DNA of 64,000 bases from assembly GCA_020161065.1 (NCBI GenBank), contig JAIUPH010000019.1:1-64000 (forward strand). The letters are read 5' to 3'. Each line of letters begins with the position of its first letter. Position 1 is the stretch's first letter. A model generated the notes under the pieces. It was not told the DNA's origin and did not search any database. It was given only the letters and a program-made list of their open reading frames with translations. This document shows positions 55,434-64,000 of this stretch, piece by piece. Source of the stretch: Pseudomonadota bacterium (lineage in GTDB: Bacteria; Pseudomonadota; Gammaproteobacteria; Burkholderiales; Burkholderiaceae_C). The position numbers and the translations under genes were made by a program.

Positions 55434-55808
55434 ATGAGTCGACCCGAGTTCACCTGCGACGTGCGCGTGCAATACCTGCCGGAGCAGTCGCAGCCGCCCG
55501 ACGGGCCGTTCGCCTTCGCCTACACGGTGACCGTCCACAACAGCGGCGACGTCACCGCCCAGCTCATCGGCCGCCACTGGCTGATCACCGATGCCGGCGG
55601 CCAGCAGCAGGAGGTGCGCGGGCTGGCGGTGGTGGGCCACCAGCCGCTGCTCAAGCCCGGCGAGCGCTTCGAGTACACCAGCTGGACGCGCATCGACACC
55701 CCGCACGGCAGCATGCGCGGCAGTTACTTCTGCATGACCGAGGACGCTCGCCCCTTCGAGGCGCCGATTCCCGAATTCCAGCTCGTCTTCCCCGGCCTGC
55801 TGCACTGA
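55434..55808 (+). CDS. apaG: ApaG protein
   Basis: A 124-residue fibronectin-III-like protein of unclear role (formerly Co2+/Mg2+ efflux protein CorD). It shows the family pattern [58 protein letters not shown] and [10 protein letters not shown]. It lies next to rpe as in other Burkholderiales. Confidence 0.95.
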   Translation: MSRPEFTCDVRVQYLPEQSQPPDGPFAFAYTVTVHNSGDVTAQLIGRHWLITDAGGQQQEVRGLAVVGHQPLLKPGERFEYTSWTRIDTPHGSMRGSYFCMTEDARPFEAPIPEFQLVFPGLLH

Positions 55809-55812
55809 CTTC

Positions 55813-57813
55813 ATGAGTTCTCCCTGGGACTTGACCGCCCTGGTCAATGCGGCCGATGCGCGCGTGCCGCAGGCCGACCGCCACCTGTGGCTGGTGCGCT
55901 TGATGGAGTGGCTGCGCCACCCGCCGGCGCGGCGCGAGCCGGCGCCCGACCGCGACGACGGCGCCCCCGCCGAGGCGCGCACGCCGCTGCCGCTGCTGCG
56001 CCTGCGGCTGCTGCTGAAGGTGATCGACCAGCACCCCGAGGTGCGCGCACAGGTGCAAGGCATGGTGGCCGCCTTCTGGCGCGAGGTGGACGCCGCCGCG
56101 CTGTTTGCCGACCATGGCTTCGGCAGCCGGCTGTCGCTGCGCAGCGACCTGGTGGCGCGCCTGCGCCGGCGCCTGCTGCCGGGCACGCCGCAGACGGCCG
56201 ATTTGGCCGCGCTGTTCGAGCTGCTGTTCGACCCCGCCGACCTGTCGTGGCTGCAACTGCTGGACGCGCCCACGCTGGCGCGCGTGGCCGAGCTGCTGGC
56301 CACGCCCGACGCCACCTGGCGCGGCCATCTGCTGGAAGCGATGACCATCCTGGTGAGCGCGGTGCACGCCTCGGGCTACACGCCGGCGCTGCGCCAGCGC
56401 ATGGACCGCAGCCTGCTGGCGACCGAGCCCTTCCGCGAGCTGACGCAGACCAGCAACGCGCTGCGCCACGCGCTGACGGCCGGCCAGCGCGAGCAGGTGC
56501 TGCAGCAGGCGCTGCTGCTGCGCGCCAACCTGGCCGCCTGCCGGCAGGCGGCGGCCAGCGTCTCGGGGCACCTGGAGACCTACGGCGTCTCGGTCGACGT
56601 GGTCTACGAGGTCGACCAGCTCATCACGCGCGCCGACCGCATCGAGCTGCTGCTCGACTGCCTGCTCGCCCCCGAGCCGCAGCCCGAGCTGCTGCGCCTG
56701 CTGCAGGAGCTGGTGCGCGTCAGCGGCCGCCAGCGCGGCATCCGCCACGTGCTGGCGCGCCACTACTCGCTGCTGGCGCGCCAGGTGGCCGAGCGCAACG
56801 CCGAGACCGGCACCCACTACATCACGCGCGACCGCGCCGAATACCGCGAGATGCTGCGCCGCGCGGCCGGCGGCGGCGCGGTGATCGCCGGCACCGTGTT
56901 CGTCAAGTTCGCGGTGCTGGCCATCGGGCTGTCGGCCTTCTGGTCGGGCTTCTGGGCCGGCGTCAACTACGCGGTGAGCTTCCTCATCGTGATGCTGCTG
57001 CACTGGACGGTGGCCACCAAGCAGCCGGCGATGACGGCGCCGGCGCTGGCCGCCAGCCTGCCGCGCGGCGAAGGCAACGACCAGGCCACGCTGGAAGTCT
57101 TCGTCGACCGCGTGGCGCAGATCATCCGCTCGCAGGTGGCCGGCATCGTCGGCAACCTGGCCGCCGTGGCGCCGCTGGTGCTGCTGGTGCAAGTGCTGGC
57201 GCGCGCCTTGTTCGGCGTGCCGCTGGTCGGCCAGCACGAGGCCGAGCACACGCTGGAAACGTTGACCCTGCTGGGCCCCACGGCGCTGTTCGCCGCCTTC
57301 ACCGGCGTGCTGCTGTTCGCCAGCTCGCTGATCGCCGGCTGGGCCGAGAACTGGTTCGTCTTCCACCGGCTGGACAGCGCCATCGCCTGGAACCCGCGCA
57401 TCGTGGCGCGCCTGGGCGCGGCGCGCGCGCAGCGCTGGGCGCAGTGGTGGCGGCTCAACGTGTCGGGCGTGGCGGCCAACGTCTCGCTGGGCATGATGCT
57501 GGGGCTGACGCCGTCGCTGCTGGAATTCGTCGGGCTGCCGATCGAGGTGCGCCACGTCACGCTGTCCACCGGCCAGCTGGCCGCCGCTCTGGGCGCCCTG
57601 GGCACGGCCGCGCTGCAGCAGGGCGCCTTCTGGTGGTGCGTGGCGGCGATCCCGGTCACCGGGGTGCTCAACGTCGGCGTCAGCTTCTGGCTGGCCTTCA
57701 AGGTGGCGCTGCGCTCGCGCGCCATCCAGGTGCAGGAGCGCTCGCGCATCCACGCGGCCATCCGCCGGCGGCTCGTCAAGCGGCCGCTCGACTTCCTGCT
57801 GCCGCCGCGCTGA
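55813..57813 (+). CDS. COG4389 'site-specific recombinase' family membrane protein
   Basis: The 666-residue protein belongs to the family often annotated as site-specific recombinase (Gcr-like). What the sequence shows is different: a helical N-terminal half without transposase, Tyr- or Ser-recombinase motifs, then several membrane segments between about residues 355 and 640 (FVKFAVLAIGLSAFWSGFWA, VAPLVLLVQVLARALFGV, LFAAFTGVLLFASSLIAGW). The recombinase label is therefore doubtful. It starts 4 bp after apaG, in the conserved order apaG-gene-mltA. Confidence 0.85.
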   Translation: MSSPWDLTALVNAADARVPQADRHLWLVRLMEWLRHPPARREPAPDRDDGAPAEARTPLPLLRLRLLLKVIDQHPEVRAQVQGMVAAFWREVDAAALFADHGFGSRLSLRSDLVARLRRRLLPGTPQTADLAALFELLFDPADLSWLQLLDAPTLARVAELLATPDATWRGHLLEAMTILVSAVHASGYTPALRQRMDRSLLATEPFRELTQTSNALRHALTAGQREQVLQQALLLRANLAACRQAAASVSGHLETYGVSVDVVYEVDQLITRADRIELLLDCLLAPEPQPELLRLLQELVRVSGRQRGIRHVLARHYSLLARQVAERNAETGTHYITRDRAEYREMLRRAAGGGAVIAGTVFVKFAVLAIGLSAFWSGFWAGVNYAVSFLIVMLLHWTVATKQPAMTAPALAASLPRGEGNDQATLEVFVDRVAQIIRSQVAGIVGNLAAVAPLVLLVQVLARALFGVPLVGQHEAEHTLETLTLLGPTALFAAFTGVLLFASSLIAGWAENWFVFHRLDSAIAWNPRIVARLGAARAQRWAQWWRLNVSGVAANVSLGMMLGLTPSLLEFVGLPIEVRHVTLSTGQLAAALGALGTAALQQGAFWWCVAAIPVTGVLNVGVSFWLAFKVALRSRAIQVQERSRIHAAIRRRLVKRPLDFLLPPR

Positions 57814-57820
57814 TGGAGCC

Positions 57821-57943
57821 TTACGACCGGTCGTCGCCGGGCGGTGGCGGCTCGCCCTTGTTGCGGCCGGCGAACATGGTCCACCAGACCAGCAGCAGCA
57901 GCACGGCCAGCGCGGCCAGGGCTTCGAGGATCAAGAGCCACAT
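57821..57943 (-). CDS. Small single-helix membrane protein (40 residues)
   Basis: The frame encodes MWLLILEALAALAVLLLLVW followed by WTMFAGRNKGEPPPPGD and a short end: one transmembrane helix and a short polar tail. I recall similar short proteins near mltA in this order, but cannot check. Its ATG sits on the same CATG as the mltA ATG on the other strand, so the two start codons overlap. Confidence 0.5.
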   Translation of the reverse strand: MWLLILEALAALAVLLLLVWWTMFAGRNKGEPPPPGDDRS

Positions 57944-59174
57944 GCGGCGCGTCGTCCGGGGGCTGGGAGGGTCGGCGATGCTAGCAGCGCTGGTGGCCTG
58001 CGGCGGCGCGCCGCCGGCGGCGCGCGCGCCGGCGCCGGTGGAGCAGCGGGCGGCGGCGGCCACCGCATCGGCATCCCCATCGACATCGGCGCCGACGCCG
58101 ACCTCCGCAGCAGTCACCGCCGCGCCGCCCGCGGCCGCCGCGCCCCGGCCCGAAGGCCCGGCTTTCGACCGCGGCAAGGTGCGCTGGGTGGCCGCCGGCT
58201 GGGCCGACCTGCCAGGCTTCGCGGCCGACCGCGTGGCCGACGCCTGGCCGGCGCTGCAGGCCTCGTGCACGCGGCCGGCCGCCGGCTGGAGCGAGCTGTG
58301 TGCGCGCGCGCTGCTGTTTCCGCCGCAAGGCGAAGACGCGCTGCGCCGCTGGCTGCAGGCGCACCTGCAGCCCTGGCGGCTGGAAGCGCCCGACGGCAGT
58401 GCCGAAGGCCTGGCCACCGGCTATTTCGAGCCAACGATCGACGCCAGCCGGCGGCCGCGCGGCGGCTTTCGCATCCCGCTGTACGCGCCGCCGCCGGGCC
58501 GGCCCGGCTACACGCGCCAGCAGTACGACAGCCTGCCGGCCGCGCAGGCGCTGCTGAAGGGCCTGGAGATCGCCTGGATCGAAGACCCGCTGGACGCGCT
58601 GCTGCTGCAGGTGCAGGGCTCGGGCCGGCTGCGCATCGCCGATGGCGAGGGCCGCGTGAGCCTCGTGCGCCTGGCCTTCGCCGCGCACAACGACCAGCCC
58701 TACCGCTCGCTCGGCCGCTGGCTGATCGAGCAGGGCGAGCTGACGGCCGACACCGCGTCTTGGCCGGCCATCAAGTCCTGGGCGCAGAAGAACCCGCAGC
58801 GCCTGCAGGCGCTGCTGTGGGCCAACCCGCGCATGGTGTTCTTCCGCGAAGAGCCGCTGCCCGACCCCACCCAAGGCCCGCGCGGCGCCCAGGGCGTGCC
58901 GCTGACGCCGGGCCGCTCGGTGGCGGTGGACCCGAGCGCCGTGCCGCACGGCACGCTGCTGTGGCTGGACACCACCGAGCCGCTGTCGGCCACGCCGCTG
59001 CGCCGCCTGGTGGTGGCGCAGGACAGCGGCGCGGCGATCACCGGCGCGGTGCGCGTCGACCTGTTCTTCGGCTGGGGCCGCGAGGCCGAGGCGCGCGCCG
59101 GCCGCATGAAGCAGCCGCTGCGGCTGTGGGCGCTGTGGCCGCGCGGCCAGGCGCCGGCCGATCTATTGCCCTGA
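57942..59174 (+). CDS. mltA: Membrane-bound lytic murein transglycosylase A
   Basis: An outer-membrane lipoprotein that cleaves peptidoglycan glycan strands. The 410-residue protein has a lipoprotein signal (MRRVVRGLGGSAMLAALVAC, lipobox LVAC), an Ala/Pro/Thr-rich linker of about 60 residues, then the MltA domain (TGYFEPTIDASR, LLLQVQGSGRLRI) and the 3D domain with AQDSGAAITGAVRVDLFFGW holding the catalytic Asp. The end overlaps the convergent ABC ATPase gene by 12 bp. Confidence 0.93.
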   Translation: MRRVVRGLGGSAMLAALVACGGAPPAARAPAPVEQRAAAATASASPSTSAPTPTSAAVTAAPPAAAAPRPEGPAFDRGKVRWVAAGWADLPGFAADRVADAWPALQASCTRPAAGWSELCARALLFPPQGEDALRRWLQAHLQPWRLEAPDGSAEGLATGYFEPTIDASRRPRGGFRIPLYAPPPGRPGYTRQQYDSLPAAQALLKGLEIAWIEDPLDALLLQVQGSGRLRIADGEGRVSLVRLAFAAHNDQPYRSLGRWLIEQGELTADTASWPAIKSWAQKNPQRLQALLWANPRMVFFREEPLPDPTQGPRGAQGVPLTPGRSVAVDPSAVPHGTLLWLDTTEPLSATPLRRLVVAQDSGAAITGAVRVDLFFGWGREAEARAGRMKQPLRLWALWPRGQAPADLLP

Positions 59175-59921
59175 CGCGCCGCGCCGGAAGCCGTCGGCCG
59201 CCGCCATCAGCGTGCGCGTGTAGTCGTGCTGCACGCGGCGCTGCGCGAGGTCGGCGCTGGCCAGCGTCTCGACGATGCGGCCGCGCTGCATCACGGCCAG
59301 GCGCTCGCACAGATGCGTCACCACCGCGAGGTCGTGGCTGACCATCACGAAGCTCAAGCGCCGCTGCCGGCGCAGCGCTTCCAGCAGGTTCAGCACCTCG
59401 GCCTGCACCGAGGCGTCCAGCGCCGAGGTGGGCTCGTCCAGCAGCAGCAGCGGCGGCTGCAGGATCAGCGCGCGGGCGATCGCCACCCGCTGGCGCTGGC
59501 CGCCGGAGAGCTGGTGCGCATAACGGAAGCGATGGGCGGCTTCGAGGCCCACCTCGTCCAGCGCCTGCACGATGCGCGCTTCGCGGTCGTCCCCCTGGCC
59601 GATGCCGTGGATCGCCAGCGGCTCGGCCAGCATGCGGTCCACCGTCTGCCGCGGGTGCAGCGAGGCGTAGGGGTCCTGGAACACCATCTGCACGCGCCGC
59701 GCAAAGGCCTTGCCTCCAGGCTGCGCCGCATCGCCATCGAGCGCGATGCGCCCGCCGCTGCGCGGCGCCAGGCCGCAGATGGCGCGCAGCACGGTGGACT
59801 TGCCCGAGCCCGATTCGCCGACCAGGCCGAAGCTCTCGCCCGGCGCCAGCGCGAAGCTCACGTCGTCGACCGCGACGAAGTCGCCGTAGGCGACGCGCAG
59901 GCCTTCGACGGACAGGCTCAT
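59163..59921 (-). CDS. Oligopeptide/dipeptide ABC transporter ATP-binding protein (OppF/DppF type)
   Basis: The 252-residue ATPase has Walker A GESGSGKST, the Q loop VFQDPYASLHPRQTV, signature LSGGQRQR and Walker B LLLLDEPTSALD. ATG 59921 overlaps the partner ATPase stop (ATGA). It is the last gene of the transporter operon. The usual long C-terminal iron-sulfur-type tail of some DppF proteins is short here. Confidence 0.92.
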   Translation of the reverse strand: MSLSVEGLRVAYGDFVAVDDVSFALAPGESFGLVGESGSGKSTVLRAICGLAPRSGGRIALDGDAAQPGGKAFARRVQMVFQDPYASLHPRQTVDRMLAEPLAIHGIGQGDDREARIVQALDEVGLEAAHRFRYAHQLSGGQRQRVAIARALILQPPLLLLDEPTSALDASVQAEVLNLLEALRRQRRLSFVMVSHDLAVVTHLCERLAVMQRGRIVETLASADLAQRRVQHDYTRTLMAAADGFRRGASGQ

Positions 59922-60757
59922 GCCGCCCACTCCGCGCGCCGGTCCAGCGTGGGCAGCGGGTGGCGCGGCTGGTCCAGGCGCGGCAGGCAGTTCAGCAGGC
60001 CTTGCGTGTAGGGGTGCTGCGCTTCGTGCAGCCGGCCGCTGTCGAGCTGCTCGACCACCTTGCCGGCGTACATCACCAGCACGCGGTCGCAGAAGCTGGC
60101 CACCAGGCGCAGGTCGTGGGAGATGAAGACGAGTCCCATGCCGCGGCGTGCGACCTGCTCGTCGAGGATCTTCAGCACCTCCAGCTGCACCGTGACGTCG
60201 AGCGCCGAGGTCGGCTCGTCGGCGATCAGCAGCGCCGGCTCGGCGACCAGCATCATCGCGATCATCGCGCGCTGGCCCATGCCGCCCGACACCTCGTGCG
60301 GGTACAGCCGCGCCACGCGCTCGGGATCGTCGATGCGCACCGCCGCCAGGCCGTCGAGCATGCGGCGCCGCGCCTCGGCGCCGCCCACGTCGCGGTGCGC
60401 GCGCAGCGTCTCGACGATCTGCGCGCCGATCGTCATCACCGGGTTCAACGAGAACTTGGGGTCCTGCAGCACCATCGCGATGCGGCCGCCGCGCAAGGCG
60501 CGGCGCTGGCGCGGCGGGCAGTGCAGCAGGTCGATGCCGTCGAACTGCAGCCGCCGCGCCGTGACGCGGCCGCCGGGCGCCGTCAGACCGAGGATGGCGC
60601 GCCCCGTCTGGCTCTTGCCCGAGCCCGATTCGCCGACGATGGCCAGCCGCTCGCGGCCGAGCGTGAAGCCGACGCCGCGCACCACCTCGGTCCAGCCGCC
60701 GCCGCGCGCCGGATACGCCACGCGCAGGTCGTCCACTTCCAGCAGCGTGGCGTTCAT
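59918..60757 (-). CDS. Oligopeptide/dipeptide ABC transporter ATP-binding protein (OppD/DppD type)
   Basis: The 279-residue ATPase has Walker A GESGSGKSQ (Gln replaces the usual Thr/Ser after GKS), MVLQDPKFSLNPVMTIGAQ, signature VSGGMGQR and Walker B LLIADEPTSALD. It is coupled to both neighbours by 4-bp overlaps. Confidence 0.92.
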   Translation of the reverse strand: MNATLLEVDDLRVAYPARGGGWTEVVRGVGFTLGRERLAIVGESGSGKSQTGRAILGLTAPGGRVTARRLQFDGIDLLHCPPRQRRALRGGRIAMVLQDPKFSLNPVMTIGAQIVETLRAHRDVGGAEARRRMLDGLAAVRIDDPERVARLYPHEVSGGMGQRAMIAMMLVAEPALLIADEPTSALDVTVQLEVLKILDEQVARRGMGLVFISHDLRLVASFCDRVLVMYAGKVVEQLDSGRLHEAQHPYTQGLLNCLPRLDQPRHPLPTLDRRAEWAA

Positions 60758-61671
60758 GAGCCCGTGGCCTTCGGGTCCAACGCATCACGCAAGCCGTCGC
60801 CCAGCAGGTTGAAGCCCAGGCTGACGACGAAGATCGCCAGCCCCGGGCCGGCAGCCACCCACCACTGGTCCAGCACGTACTGGCGGCCGCCGGCGATCAT
60901 CGCGCCCCACTCGGGCAGCGGCGGCTGCGCGCCCAGGCCCAGGAAGCCCAGGCCGGCGGCGGTGAGGATGATGCCGGCCATGTCCAGCGTGACGCGCACG
61001 ATCAGGCTGGGCAGCGCCAGCGGCATCACGTGGCGCGCGACGATGCGCGCCGGCGAGGCGCCGGCCAGCCGCACGGCGGCGATGTAGTCGCTGCGGCGCA
61101 CGGTCAGCGTTTCGGCGCGGGCGATGCGCGCGTACGGCGGCCACGAGGTGATGGCGATCGCGATCACCGCGTTCTCGATGCCGGGGCCCAGGGCGGCGAC
61201 GAAGGCCAGCGCCAGGATCAGCTTGGGAAAGGCGAGGAAGATGTCGGTGATGCGCATCAGCACCGCGTCCACCCAGCCGCCGGCATAACCCGCCACCGTG
61301 CCGACCAGCAGCCCCACCGGCGCCGCCAGCACCGCCACCAGCCCGACGACGAACAAGGTGATGCGCGAGCCGTGGATCACGCGCGAGAGGATGTCGCGGC
61401 CCTGGTCGTCGGTGCCCATCCAGTGCGCGGCCGACGGCGGCAGCAGCCGCAGCGTGCGCAGGTCGCCTTCGGTCGGCGAATACGGCGCCAGCCAGGGCGC
61501 CAGCAAGGCCATCAGCACCAGCCCCAGCACGATGGCCAGCCCCAGCAGCGCCAGCCGGTTGGCGGCCAGCCGCCGCCACGTGGCATAGGCGCGGCCCAGC
61601 GCGGCCTGGCGGCGCGACGCGGGGCGCTCGCTTTGCAGCCAGTCGCGCAGCGAAGTCGCGCGATCGCTCAT
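60754..61671 (-). CDS. Dipeptide ABC transporter permease (DppC type)
   Basis: The 305-residue membrane protein has the DppC N-terminus (ANRLALLGLAIVLGLVLMAL, HWMGTDDQGRDILSRVIHGS) and the EAA region YIAAVRLAGASPARIVARHV. ATG 61671 overlaps the DppB-type stop. Confidence 0.93.
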   Translation of the reverse strand: MSDRATSLRDWLQSERPASRRQAALGRAYATWRRLAANRLALLGLAIVLGLVLMALLAPWLAPYSPTEGDLRTLRLLPPSAAHWMGTDDQGRDILSRVIHGSRITLFVVGLVAVLAAPVGLLVGTVAGYAGGWVDAVLMRITDIFLAFPKLILALAFVAALGPGIENAVIAIAITSWPPYARIARAETLTVRRSDYIAAVRLAGASPARIVARHVMPLALPSLIVRVTLDMAGIILTAAGLGFLGLGAQPPLPEWGAMIAGGRQYVLDQWWVAAGPGLAIFVVSLGFNLLGDGLRDALDPKATGS

Positions 61672-62684
61672 CGCGCGCGCGTCCGCGGATCGAGCCAGCG
61701 GTACAGCCCGTCGCTCAGCAGGTTGAGGCCGACGAACACCGTGCCCACCACCAGCGTGCCGCCCAGCACCGCGTTCATGTCGGCGTTCTGCAGCGAGTTG
61801 GTGATGTACTGGCCCAGGCCCGGCCAGGCGAACACGGTCTCGGTCAGCACCGAGCCTTCCAGCAGCCCGGCGTAGGACAGCGCGATCACCGTGACCAGCG
61901 GCACCATCGCGTTGCGCAGCGCATGGCGCCAGACGATGCGCGCCTCCGACAAGCCCTTGGCGCGCGCGGCGACCACGTATTCCTGGGCCAGCTCGGCCAG
62001 CATGAACGAGCGCGTCATGCGGCTGATGTAGGCCATCGAGAACGCGCCCAGCAGCGCCGCCGGCAGCGCCAGGTGCGACAGCGCGTTGCGAAAAGCCTCC
62101 CACTCGCCGGCCCACGCGGTGTCCAGCAGCAGCAGCCCGGTGACGGGCGTCAGCGTGTACTCGTACGTCACGTCGATGCGCCCCGGCCCGGCCACCCAGC
62201 CCAGCTTGGCGTAGAACACCACCAGCGCCATCAGGCCCAGCCAGAACACCGGCACCGAGTAGCCGGCCAGCCCCAGCACGCGCACCGCCTGGTCGACCCA
62301 GCCGCCGCGCCGCACCGCCGCCCACACGCCCAGCGGCACGCCGAGGCCGGCGCCGATCAGGATGCCGGCGGTGGCCAGCTCCAGCGTCGCCGGAAAGGCG
62401 CGCAGCAGGTCTTGCAGCACCGGGCGGCTGGTCAGCACCGACGTGCCGAAGTCGCCGGCCGACACCTTCTGCAGATAACGCCAGAACTGCTGGTAGCGCG
62501 GCAGGTCCAACCCCAGCTCGGCGCGTACGCGCTGCACCACGTGCTCCGGCGCGCGGTCGCCGGCGATGGCGATCACCGGGTCGATCGGCACCACGCGGCC
62601 GATGAAGAAGGTGACCGCCAGCAGCCCCAGGTAGGTGACGGCGATCACGGCGGCGAAGCTCGCCGCCGCGCGCAGCCGACGCAT
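61668..62684 (-). CDS. Dipeptide ABC transporter permease (DppB type)
   Basis: The 338-residue membrane protein has the DppB pattern: an N-terminal helix, IAGDRAPEHVVQRVRAELGL, GDFGTSVLTSRPV, and the EAA loop YVVAARAKGLSEARIVWRHA. Its ATG shares a base with the binding-protein stop (TGATG). Confidence 0.93.
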   Translation of the reverse strand: MRRLRAAASFAAVIAVTYLGLLAVTFFIGRVVPIDPVIAIAGDRAPEHVVQRVRAELGLDLPRYQQFWRYLQKVSAGDFGTSVLTSRPVLQDLLRAFPATLELATAGILIGAGLGVPLGVWAAVRRGGWVDQAVRVLGLAGYSVPVFWLGLMALVVFYAKLGWVAGPGRIDVTYEYTLTPVTGLLLLDTAWAGEWEAFRNALSHLALPAALLGAFSMAYISRMTRSFMLAELAQEYVVAARAKGLSEARIVWRHALRNAMVPLVTVIALSYAGLLEGSVLTETVFAWPGLGQYITNSLQNADMNAVLGGTLVVGTVFVGLNLLSDGLYRWLDPRTRAR

Positions 62685-64000
62685 CAGCGTTTGGTCACCT
62701 TGAAGAGATAGGTGGAATCGGACGTTGGGCCGAGCTGCAGCCCTTCGACGTTGTTGCGGAACGCCGCCACCTCGATCTGCTGGAACAGCATCACGAAGGG
62801 GCTGCTGCGGCGGAACTCGGCCTGGATCTCGTCGTACATCGCTTTGCGCTTGTTGGCGTCGCGCTCCAGCACCGCAGCGTCGCTTTGCCGGGTCAGCTCG
62901 GGAATCGCCCAGGCGTTGCGCCAGGCCAGCGGCTTGCTTTTGGCGTCGTCGCCGTTGTCGGGGTTGCGCGCGAAGGTGTCGGCGTTGGTATGCGGGTCCC
63001 AGTAGTCGGCGCCCCAGGTGCCGATGTAGATGTCGTGCTGGCGGGCGCGGTACTTGGTCAGTGTCTGCTTGCCGTCGCCGGGGATCAGCTCCAGCTCGAT
63101 GCCGCCGCGCTTGAGGCTTTGCTGCATCGCCTCGGCGATGGCGGTGATCGGCTGCACGCTGCGCGTGTCCATCGTCACCTTGAAGCCGTTGGGGAACCCC
63201 GCTTTCGCCAGCAAGGCTTTGGCCTTGTCGACGTCCAGCTTGTAGGGCTTGGCGCTGGACGCGCCCAGCATCCCCGCGGGCAGGAAGTTCTGGTGCACGA
63301 CGCCGATGTTCTTCATGATGGTGTCGCCGATCGCCTGGTAGTCGACCAGCCACTTGAAGGCCTCGCGCACCTCGGGCTTGGCCAGCGTCGCGTTCTTCTG
63401 GTTCAGGCTGAAGTAGTAAAGCGTGCCCTTGGCGGTGGCGGTGGTCTTCACCTCCTTGTGGACCGACAGCGCCTGCAGGTCCTGCGGGCCCAGGTTGCGC
63501 GCGATGTCGACGTCGCCCTTTTCCAGCAGCAGGCGTTGCGTGGCCGGCTCCTTCAGGTGGCGGTAGAGCACGCGCGCCAGCGCCGGCTTCGGGCCCCAGT
63601 AGTTGTCGTTGCGCTCCATCGCGACGACCTCGTTGGCGCGCCATTCGCGGATCTTCAGCGGCCCCGATCCGGCGTACGCCGTCTTCAGCCAGCCGTAGCC
63701 CATGTCGCCGTTGGCTTCCTTGGACAGCACCAGCTTCTTGTCCACCACCGCGGCGACGTTGGCGGTCAGGCAGTTGAGCACGAAGCTGGGCGCGAACACC
63801 TTGTCGGTGGTGAGCGTCAGCGTCAGCGCGCCGGTCTGCTTGATGCGCTCGCGCACGTTGTCCTTGGCGAAGCCGAACTGCGTCAGGATGAAGGCCGGCG
63901 TCTTGTCCAGCAGCACGGCGCGCTGCAGCGACCACACCACGTCTTCGGCCGTCAGCGCGTTGCCGCTGGCGAACTTCAGCCCCGGCTTCAGCTCGAAGCT
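62684..64000 (-). CDS. Peptide/nickel-type ABC transporter substrate-binding protein, N-terminus beyond the window
   Basis: A family 5 extracellular solute-binding protein (DppA/OppA/NikA class). The frame is open to the window edge and begins SFELKPGLKFASGNALTAED, continuing VVWSLQRAVLLDKTPAF; about 438 residues are present. Typical features are NDNYWGPKPALARVLYRHLK and LLAKAGFPNGFKVTM. The signal peptide and start lie outside. First gene of the operon with two permeases and two ATPases. Ligand not predictable. Confidence 0.92.
   Translation of the reverse strand, partial: SFELKPGLKFASGNALTAEDVVWSLQRAVLLDKTPAFILTQFGFAKDNVRERIKQTGALTLTLTTDKVFAPSFVLNCLTANVAAVVDKKLVLSKEANGDMGYGWLKTAYAGSGPLKIREWRANEVVAMERNDNYWGPKPALARVLYRHLKEPATQRLLLEKGDVDIARNLGPQDLQALSVHKEVKTTATAKGTLYYFSLNQKNATLAKPEVREAFKWLVDYQAIGDTIMKNIGVVHQNFLPAGMLGASSAKPYKLDVDKAKALLAKAGFPNGFKVTMDTRSVQPITAIAEAMQQSLKRGGIELELIPGDGKQTLTKYRARQHDIYIGTWGADYWDPHTNADTFARNPDNGDDAKSKPLAWRNAWAIPELTRQSDAAVLERDANKRKAMYDEIQAEFRRSSPFVMLFQQIEVAAFRNNVEGLQLGPTSDSTYLFKVTKR

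Overview
The window is very GC-rich (about 70% or more), densely packed DNA, and almost certainly comes from a betaproteobacterium of the order Burkholderiales. The evidence is the tRNA-Tyr/tRNA-Gly/tRNA-Thr/tuf operon, the order mltA, COG4389-type 'recombinase', apaG, rpe ... gph, trpE ... trpG, trpD, trpC, ung, and many ATGA-type start/stop overlaps. As I know it from family members, rpe-gph-trpE-trpG-trpD-trpC-ung normally forms one compact block. Here it appears split twice: about 12 kb separates trpE from trpG, and about 36 kb separates gph from rpe.

Region 1 (1-3704, minus strand): the start of tuf, three tRNAs, ung, trpC, trpD and trpG. Region 2 (3705-15947) is a defence island. It holds a RES-domain toxin remnant and an AbiEi-type antitoxin gene (minus strand), then a five-gene plus-strand operon in which every gene overlaps the next: a SWIM/SNF2 helicase followed by four genes of the DUF2397/DUF2398/TIGR02680/DUF2399 set, i.e. 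a Wadjet-like SMC anti-plasmid system. Region 3 (15948-18362, minus) is trpE and gph. Upstream of trpE lies a candidate leaderless trp leader peptide (Trp-Pro-Trp).

Region 4 (18363-41047) is a catabolic and transport island. It contains a LIV-type ABC transporter with an amidase; a nitrate/taurine-type ABC transporter with a histone-deacetylase-like amidohydrolase, a sulfatase and a second amidase; two SDRs, a UPF0261 protein and two class III aminotransferases; and a HAD protein, an aldehyde dehydrogenase and a MarR regulator. Three promoters in it share a 17-bp operator (TTGTTTCGTTGTCAACA) containing a perfect TTGACA -35, so I infer a MarR regulon. A 0.75-kb gap (36148-36899) holds two inverted 236/237-bp long-hairpin elements with the same core but different, self-complementary stems.

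Region 5 (41155-54726): ferredoxin FdxA, a decayed tetR and molybdopterin-oxidoreductase pair, a PaaX-controlled divergent set (Rieske oxygenase and enoyl-CoA hydratase versus paaX and acyl-CoA dehydrogenase), a GST, the NAD-salvage pair pncB and pncA, a LuxR-type regulator next to a VPLPA-CTERM exported protein, and a saccharopine dehydrogenase-like enzyme. Region 6 (54727-64000) is rpe, apaG, the COG4389 membrane protein, mltA and a dipeptide/oligopeptide ABC transporter whose binding-protein gene runs off the window. All functions come from reading sequence only; no database search was run.
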